A stretch of 64,000 bases of DNA, taken from assembly GCF_022898935.1 (NCBI RefSeq), contig NZ_JALIRP010000016.1, positions 1 through 64,000 on the forward strand, in the 5' to 3' direction. This stretch comes from Paenibacillus mangrovi. GTDB taxonomy: Bacteria > Bacillota > Bacilli > Paenibacillales > Paenibacillaceae. Under the pieces are notes generated by a model. The model was not told the DNA's origin. It ran no database searches and was given only the letters and a program-made list of their open reading frames with translations. A program made the translations under genes and the position numbers. Within the stretch, counting starts at the first letter, position 1. Every line of letters starts with the position of its first letter. Of this stretch, positions 59,439 through 64,000 are shown one piece after another.

Positions 59439-60224
59439 TCACGAAGTATATCCCAGTCCGGTTCTAATCCACTTTTCAATTACTCCATGATCAAGAAACG
59501 GAGCTATGGACTTTAAGGCGCTGATTCCGTTCGCTTCAAAGGCTTTTCGGGCACATTCCTGAAGGGCTTCATCGCTCATGAACGGCGCCAAAGACTTCAG
59601 TGAGTCGATTCCATCTTTTTCATAAGCCTTTCTGGCACATTCATCGATCACTTCATCGCTCATGAACGGCGCCAAAGACTTCAGTGAGTCGATTCCATCT
59701 GCCTCAAAAGCCTTTCGCGCACATTCGTCGATCGCTTCTTCGCTCATAAACGGCGCCAAGGATTTCAGATCTTCAATGGTTTCAGCTTCATAAGCTTTGC
59801 TCGCGCACTCGTCAATGATTTCGGTACTGACAAAAGGAGCAATCGAAATCATATCGCGGATATTAAATTTCGTTTTCATATGTTCGAATACTTCATCCGC
59901 CTGCTGGGCTTTCAGGATCGGTGCAATATCGGTGAAATCTTCGATCGTAATGTCGTTGTTCTTCAAAAACTCAGAAGCATCGTTATTTACGAATGTATGA
60001 ATGATTTTGGTTCCTTTATGATTCTCCAAGATCTCATCGATGCTTACATCAAAGATTTGTGCAAGCTCCGGCAGTTTGGAAATATCAGGCATCGTTTCTC
60101 CCCGTTCCCAATTGCTGATCGCCTGATAACTAATCCCCATTTTATCCGCCATTTCCATCTGTGTCATACCTTTTTCTTTTCTCAGCTTTGCAATGTTTCT
60201 GCCGATTTTGACCATATCAAACAT
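59439..60224 (-). CDS. XRE-type HTH protein with tandem 28-aa repeats
   Basis: ATG 60224 (MFDMVKIGRNIAKLRKEKGM) follows GAGGAGTG; the first in-frame GTG lies on that site. About 261 aa. The HTH (TQMEMADKMGISYQAISNWE) covers residues 18-40. From about residue 130, five tandem repeats of 28 residues follow, each built on the pattern LKSLAPFMSDEVIDECARKA. Repeats 3 and 4 are nearly identical in DNA as well as protein. The repeats may form a helical scaffold for ligand or partner binding. The function is not known. Confidence 0.85.
   Translation of the reverse strand: MFDMVKIGRNIAKLRKEKGMTQMEMADKMGISYQAISNWERGETMPDISKLPELAQIFDVSIDEILENHKGTKIIHTFVNNDASEFLKNNDITIEDFTDIAPILKAQQADEVFEHMKTKFNIRDMISIAPFVSTEIIDECASKAYEAETIEDLKSLAPFMSEEAIDECARKAFEADGIDSLKSLAPFMSDEVIDECARKAYEKDGIDSLKSLAPFMSDEALQECARKAFEANGISALKSIAPFLDHGVIEKWIRTGLGYTS
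59500..59790 (-). repeat. 84-bp tandem coding repeats in the XRE gene
   Basis: Successive 84-bp units share GAACGGCGCCAAAGACTTCA and GTGAGTCGATTCCATCT. Near identity between units argues for recent duplication or gene conversion, so copy number may vary between strains. Confidence 0.8.
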
Positions 60225-60309
60225 TTCAATCACTCCTCAAAGGTTGATGGGTTAAGTGTATCGGTGAAATGGATTTCAGTATATAAAGCGTCGCTTGAGT
60301 GGGAATTAA

Positions 60310-60344
60310 AAACGGGAAAAACCAGCTATCTGGATTTCCCGTTT
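60310..60344 (-). terminator. Terminator of the helicase operon
   Basis: Stem AAACGGGAAA/TTTCCCGTTT overlapping the helicase stop, with TTTTTAATTCC following on the minus strand. Confidence 0.85.
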
Positions 60345-62563
60345 GAAATTGATTCAGCAATAGGGTCAATTGCTCTACTCAAGCCTTGCTTGAGTCCATT
60401 GACATCCAGCCCGTCCACCGCAAATGCCTGCCGAACCAACTCGGGTGAAACGAACTCATCGTATTTACCGAGGTATGGCGCTTCATCAGGACCCAAAAGT
60501 GCAGATGGATCGGTGCAGGCTGCACATTCCTTCAAAATTTCCTCCAGCAGCACCTCGCTGTCTGCTTTTCCCGCAACAACGAAGTAATAAGGCTCCATGG
60601 GTACAATTGACCGAAGCGATAAGCGCTGGGACAGGTTATTCTTCAGCAGCCGCTCGAGCGTCCTAAACTGCTTACTGCCGACCCACGGCAAAATGAACAT
60701 CGAATCGCCGCCTGCAGGAATCACGACCGATTTCAGTAGTCCGCTTTCCCTGGCCAATCTGCGTGCCCGCTCCAGCCGGTTTACGGCTTGGGGTGACAGA
60801 TACGTATAGATGGTGTGGTCCGCCAGAACTTCGCGCATTTTACTCACGACCAGCGTATGAATGTCTCCGCCTGCTCCGAGCCACAACGTATCCACCTTAC
60901 CTAAAGCAGCCTTAACGTAAACCGCCTTATGTTTGGTGTCTACTTCGGTCACCTTCCAGAGCTTTCCTGCAAGCGAGAAACAATATCCAGGCGGCGGTAC
61001 CGTTGTAATGGATCCGATCTCTTCTGAACCGTTATATACGGCATGCTCCTCGTCATCCTTGAAAACAGCGTAAAAGCGGAAATTGTTCACGATCTTCTCG
61101 CCCGTCAGGCCGATAATCAGGCTCTGCTGCTCGGTCCATTGAATATGGTCGGTTTGCAGCAAGTAATTCAAGAACACTTTATATGTATCCGGAGAAATCT
61201 GGCGGAATGAAGGCAGCGACAGCACATCCGATGCCAGTTCGGCAGGTGTCGCTTCTCCCCTGCTTTTCAGAATGCTCATCGTTTGGTGATACAAAAGGCC
61301 GATCGGCATTTGCCGGATATCAAGCGGCTCCACCCATCGATCACGAACATACAGCTCAATGACTGCGATTGCGCGCAGCAGCGTCCACGGCATACGTGCA
61401 GGCAGCATGGCATCTTCGTCCTCTTCTTCCGGGCAGACGAATAGCATCTCGGATGGAGCATCATTCCGTCTGCCGGAGCGGCCGAGCCGCTGTACAAAGC
61501 TAGATGCGCTATAAGGCGCGCCAAGCTGAACCACGCGCTCCAGTTCCCCGAGGTCGATTCCCAGCTCCAGCGTCAGCGTTGCCGCAGCGACGGCCGGACC
61601 AGGTCCGTTTTTCAGCGCCGCTTCCGCTTCTTCACGAAGCATGGCTGAAATACTGCCGTGATGTACGTGAAACACGTCTGGCTGGTGACGGTGGGCCGCC
61701 ACTCTACGCAGCTCAAGGGTCGTCAGTTCCGCATCCGAGCGGCTATTAGTGAAAACGAGCGCTTTCTTCAAATGCGTGCTATCGTATACAAAGTCGTAAT
61801 ATGCCTTGCGCGCATTTTGCAAATGCTCCGCTTGTTCTTCATCCCGCGCATCCGGAAACGAAAAATGCTCCACGCGCAAACGCAGCTTGCGTCCACCCGG
61901 TACCGACACTGCGTCCACAGGCTGCTTACTGCCGGCACCAAGCCAGGCTTTAGCTGCTTCATAGTCGCTTAACGTTGCAGATAATCCGACGCGTCTTGGC
62001 GAGCAGCCCGTCATTTTCTCGATGCGCGCGATCTGACTCAATACCTGAATTCCCCGGTCAGCCCCCATAAAGGCATGTACTTCATCGATAATGATATATC
62101 TGAGATCATGAAACAGCGCAGGGATGGCATTCGGACGGTTCATCAGCAGCCCCTCCAAAGATTCAGTCGTGATCTGCAGCACACCAGAGGGATTCCGCAT
62201 CAGCTTGCTTTTCTCCGACTGCGAAACATCGCCATGCCAATGCCAGACCGGAATATTGCCGTCCCGCAGCAGCTCCTTGATCCGTTCAAACTGGTCATTA
62301 ATGAGCGCCTTCAAGGGTCCGATGTATAGAACTCCGACGGATGCGGAGGGGCGTTCATACAGTTCGGTCAAAGCCGGGAAGAACGCAGCTTCCGTTTTGC
62401 CCGATGCCGTTCCCGCGGCGATCAGCATGTGATGGGAAGAATCCATACAGATTTTGAGTGCTTCGACCTGGGCTGGGCGCAGCGTATCCCATCTTTTCCG
62501 GTAAATGAATTCCTGGATGAACGGTGCCAAACGGTAGAAAATGTGGTTTCCGCTGCTGCTCAT
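60326..62563 (-). CDS. Lhr-like DEAD/DEAH-box helicase of a TerB/BREX-like system
   Basis: 745 aa. SF2 motifs: IAAGTASGKTEAAFFPALTE (Walker A), ITTESLEG, IIIDEVHAFMGADRG (Walker B), LSATLSDYEA and SSFVQRLGRSGRRND (motif VI). An Lhr-type C-terminal region follows. BREX systems of some types contain such a helicase (BrxHI) beside a DUF2791 ATPase. It starts in an ATGA overlap with that ATPase gene, so the two are translationally coupled. A DNA-translocating role is expected. Confidence 0.9.
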   Translation of the reverse strand: MSSSGNHIFYRLAPFIQEFIYRKRWDTLRPAQVEALKICMDSSHHMLIAAGTASGKTEAAFFPALTELYERPSASVGVLYIGPLKALINDQFERIKELLRDGNIPVWHWHGDVSQSEKSKLMRNPSGVLQITTESLEGLLMNRPNAIPALFHDLRYIIIDEVHAFMGADRGIQVLSQIARIEKMTGCSPRRVGLSATLSDYEAAKAWLGAGSKQPVDAVSVPGGRKLRLRVEHFSFPDARDEEQAEHLQNARKAYYDFVYDSTHLKKALVFTNSRSDAELTTLELRRVAAHRHQPDVFHVHHGSISAMLREEAEAALKNGPGPAVAAATLTLELGIDLGELERVVQLGAPYSASSFVQRLGRSGRRNDAPSEMLFVCPEEEDEDAMLPARMPWTLLRAIAVIELYVRDRWVEPLDIRQMPIGLLYHQTMSILKSRGEATPAELASDVLSLPSFRQISPDTYKVFLNYLLQTDHIQWTEQQSLIIGLTGEKIVNNFRFYAVFKDDEEHAVYNGSEEIGSITTVPPPGYCFSLAGKLWKVTEVDTKHKAVYVKAALGKVDTLWLGAGGDIHTLVVSKMREVLADHTIYTYLSPQAVNRLERARRLARESGLLKSVVIPAGGDSMFILPWVGSKQFRTLERLLKNNLSQRLSLRSIVPMEPYYFVVAGKADSEVLLEEILKECAACTDPSALLGPDEAPYLGKYDEFVSPELVRQAFAVDGLDVNGLKQGLSRAIDPIAESISNGKSR

Positions 62564-63885
62564 AACTCAAACTCCGCCAGAAAATCGTCCACTTCATCCA
62601 GTTCCTTGTCCGCAGTCGCTGGTGCCGCCATTCGCTCACCCATCAGCTGGCTGAATGAAGCGTCCGGATTCTGATGCAAGGTGTGCAGCAGGTCCATGAA
62701 ATCCCGAACTACCTCACGCGGGGTAAGCAGCTCGTCCGCTCCCATCCGCCCGACGGCCGTTTCCATGAAATGAATTAGATCCTCATCGGTCAAGGAAGGG
62801 GTATATCCAAAATGCAGCCCATGAATGTGCAGCAGCTTTTGCAGCAGAATCAGAATCTCTTCATGCGACAGCATTTCCAGCTTCAGAATCGGACCGGTGT
62901 AGTTCCGGTACCCGTGTCCAGCAAAACGTCCTTCAACCAGCCGAGACCGCAAGGCCTCATAGCTGAACAAGCCGCGGCGCTCGTCCTCGACGAACTGCGG
63001 CGTACCGCCCAGAAAGATGCCGAGATGCTCCGCTTTTCCCTGCATCGTATCATTGAACATCGTCAACAGCTTCTCGTAATTGCTTGTCCGAGAGACGCTG
63101 TTTGATATTTTATATAAATTGACGCCTTCATCGATAAAAAGCAGCAGTCCCATGTAGCCAATCTTCGCTACGAATTCCGACCACAGCTTGATGTAATCAT
63201 ACCAGTTGTCATCGTCGATAATGACGCCAACATCGAGTTCTTTTCTGGCCTCGGTCTTATTCGGGAATTCACCGCGCAGCCAGCGCAAAGCCGCCTGTTT
63301 CTTCTCGTCTTCACCAAGCTTGTACCCGTTCCAATACGCCGACAGTACTCGGGCAAAATCAAATCCGTGCACCAGATTCTGCATCTCGGCCGTGACCGCG
63401 AAAATGCGCTGCTCGACCTCCTGGGTTAATGCCGGATCACCCGCACGCAAATCGCATTCCTTCATCGCTTCCTGCTGAATCGTAGAAATCCACTTTTGCA
63501 GCACAGCCTCAAGAGCTCCCCCATCCGGGCGTGTTCGTGTGGACAGATGGGTCATCAGCTCACGGTAGGTGGCAAGTCCCTGCCCCTTCGTTCCAACCAG
63601 CCTGCGTTCAGGAGACAGATCTGCATCGGTCGTCACAAAATCACGGTCCAGCGCATAGTTGCGGATCGTTTGCAGAAGAAAGCTTTTCCCACTGCCATAA
63701 CGTCCGGTGATGAGCTTCATAGCAGCACCGCCTTCGGCGATATTGTCCATATCCCGTAAAATGGCTTCGACTTCCGGCTTCCTTCCAACGGCAATATGCT
63801 CAAGTCCGATTCGCGGCACCACCCCTGCTGTCAATGAATTGACAAGCGCTGTTGTGAGCCGTTTCGGTATTTTTAACTCTGTCAT
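62560..63885 (-). CDS. BREX-type ATP-binding protein (DUF2791 / BrxD-like)
   Basis: ATG 63885 follows GAGGTG; the first GTG in frame lies on that site and overlaps the previous gene. About 441 aa. Walker A is LITGRYGSGKSFLL (residues about 62-72), followed by DADLSPERRLVGTKGQGLA. Walker B is GLLLFIDEGVNLYKI. The family is known from BREX phage-defence loci (BrxD/BrxC-like) and from TerB-linked DNA-processing operons. Located directly after the TerB-like gene and coupled to the helicase. Confidence 0.88.
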   Translation of the reverse strand: MTELKIPKRLTTALVNSLTAGVVPRIGLEHIAVGRKPEVEAILRDMDNIAEGGAAMKLITGRYGSGKSFLLQTIRNYALDRDFVTTDADLSPERRLVGTKGQGLATYRELMTHLSTRTRPDGGALEAVLQKWISTIQQEAMKECDLRAGDPALTQEVEQRIFAVTAEMQNLVHGFDFARVLSAYWNGYKLGEDEKKQAALRWLRGEFPNKTEARKELDVGVIIDDDNWYDYIKLWSEFVAKIGYMGLLLFIDEGVNLYKISNSVSRTSNYEKLLTMFNDTMQGKAEHLGIFLGGTPQFVEDERRGLFSYEALRSRLVEGRFAGHGYRNYTGPILKLEMLSHEEILILLQKLLHIHGLHFGYTPSLTDEDLIHFMETAVGRMGADELLTPREVVRDFMDLLHTLHQNPDASFSQLMGERMAAPATADKELDEVDDFLAEFEL

Positions 63886-63890
63886 GCATT

Positions 63891-64000
63891 TCACCTCTTC
63901 AATGATTCAAAATAATCGATATAATCTTCCGTAATGCTCTCTCCATCGACCACCAGATCTCCGATGGTTTCCATTGCGATCTCATTAATCTCGTCTAGCA
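63891..64000 (-). CDS. TerB-C-like protein, C-terminal end only (cut by window)
   Basis: The minus strand encodes LDEINEIAMETIGDLVVDGE followed by SITEDYIDYFESLKR and TGA at 63891-63893. The NxxAxxxxGDxx.E pattern before a Tyr-rich end resembles the C-terminus of TerB-C (tellurite-resistance-associated) proteins that sit beside DUF2791 ATPases and Lhr-like helicases. Only about 36 residues are visible, so the assignment rests heavily on context. Confidence 0.55.
   Translation of the reverse strand, partial: LDEINEIAMETIGDLVVDGESITEDYIDYFESLKR

Noticed and set aside
59500..59790. CRISPR-like array
   Set aside because: The regular repeats are contiguous 84-bp coding units in an open frame, without variable spacers.

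Overview
The window looks like a chromosome segment of a Paenibacillus-type low-to-mid GC Firmicute. Signs are the strong AGGAGG-type ribosome binding sites, frequent TTG and GTG starts, lipoteichoic-acid synthase, YitT and YjcZ proteins, an SLH-type surface protein, three secreted proteins with copper-amine-oxidase-like stalk domains, and CsoR/CopA. No rRNA, tRNA or CRISPR array was seen. The genus is inferred from gene content, not from a marker gene.

Region 1 (1-6.8 kb) is an accessory island. It starts with the last codons of an IS110-type transposase. It continues with a frameshifted aminoglycoside-phosphotransferase-like gene, a small conserved protein next to a decayed tyrosine recombinase, a 342-aa unknown, a markedly GC-rich serine beta-lactamase-family gene, a 55-aa membrane protein and a dihydrofolate-reductase-family gene. 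All these genes are on the minus strand. Five same-orientation copies of a roughly 100-bp structured repeat (two of them partial) lie between them, generally just 3' of a gene, so the island resembles a cassette array.

Region 2 (6.9-10.5 kb) is an ECF41 sigma-factor locus. An FAD oxidoreductase and the sigma gene sit downstream of a sequence matching the ECF41 promoter. A second, degenerate copy of that promoter and of the oxidoreductase 5' end lies upstream of an azoreductase, and an NmrA-like remnant lies between.

Region 3 (10.5-22.5 kb) is mostly cell-envelope functions: a large secreted glycosidase-like protein, arylamine N-acetyltransferase, an SDR with a divergent LysR regulator, cardiolipin synthase, a stalk-domain glycosidase-like protein, DedA, LTA synthase, YjcZ and an SLH protein.

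Region 4 (22.6-25.9 kb) is a compact alkylation-repair operon: adaA, ogt, an SPL-family radical SAM gene, an AlkA-type glycosylase and an AlkD-like gene. Region 5 (26-36 kb) holds an isochorismatase-fold hydrolase, a PAP2 phosphatase, an OmpR-type two-component system, an EamA transporter, a stalk-domain gene inserted between 117-bp direct repeats, a metallophosphoesterase, a lone ribulokinase and an acyl-CoA-dehydrogenase-family protein. Region 6 (36-46 kb) has copA and csoR with a recognisable copper-responsive promoter, a methyltransferase, VanW, cysJ-cysI, a Cu/Zn superoxide dismutase and a frameshifted GNAT gene.

Region 7 (46.2-51.5 kb) is a carbohydrate-oxidation cluster: three Gfo/Idh/MocA dehydrogenases, a sugar-phosphate isomerase and a divergent AraC regulator. 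Region 8 (51.5-54.6 kb) is a pyroglutamate salvage operon, pxpB-pxpC-pxpA-pcp. Region 9 (54.7-60.2 kb) carries YitT, an L,D-transpeptidase, an MFS pump, a WYL regulator and an XRE protein with internal tandem repeats. The window ends in a three-gene unit: a protein whose C-terminal end looks TerB-C-like (cut by the window edge), a BREX-type DUF2791 ATPase and an Lhr-like helicase. This is the best candidate for a little-characterised defence or DNA-processing system.
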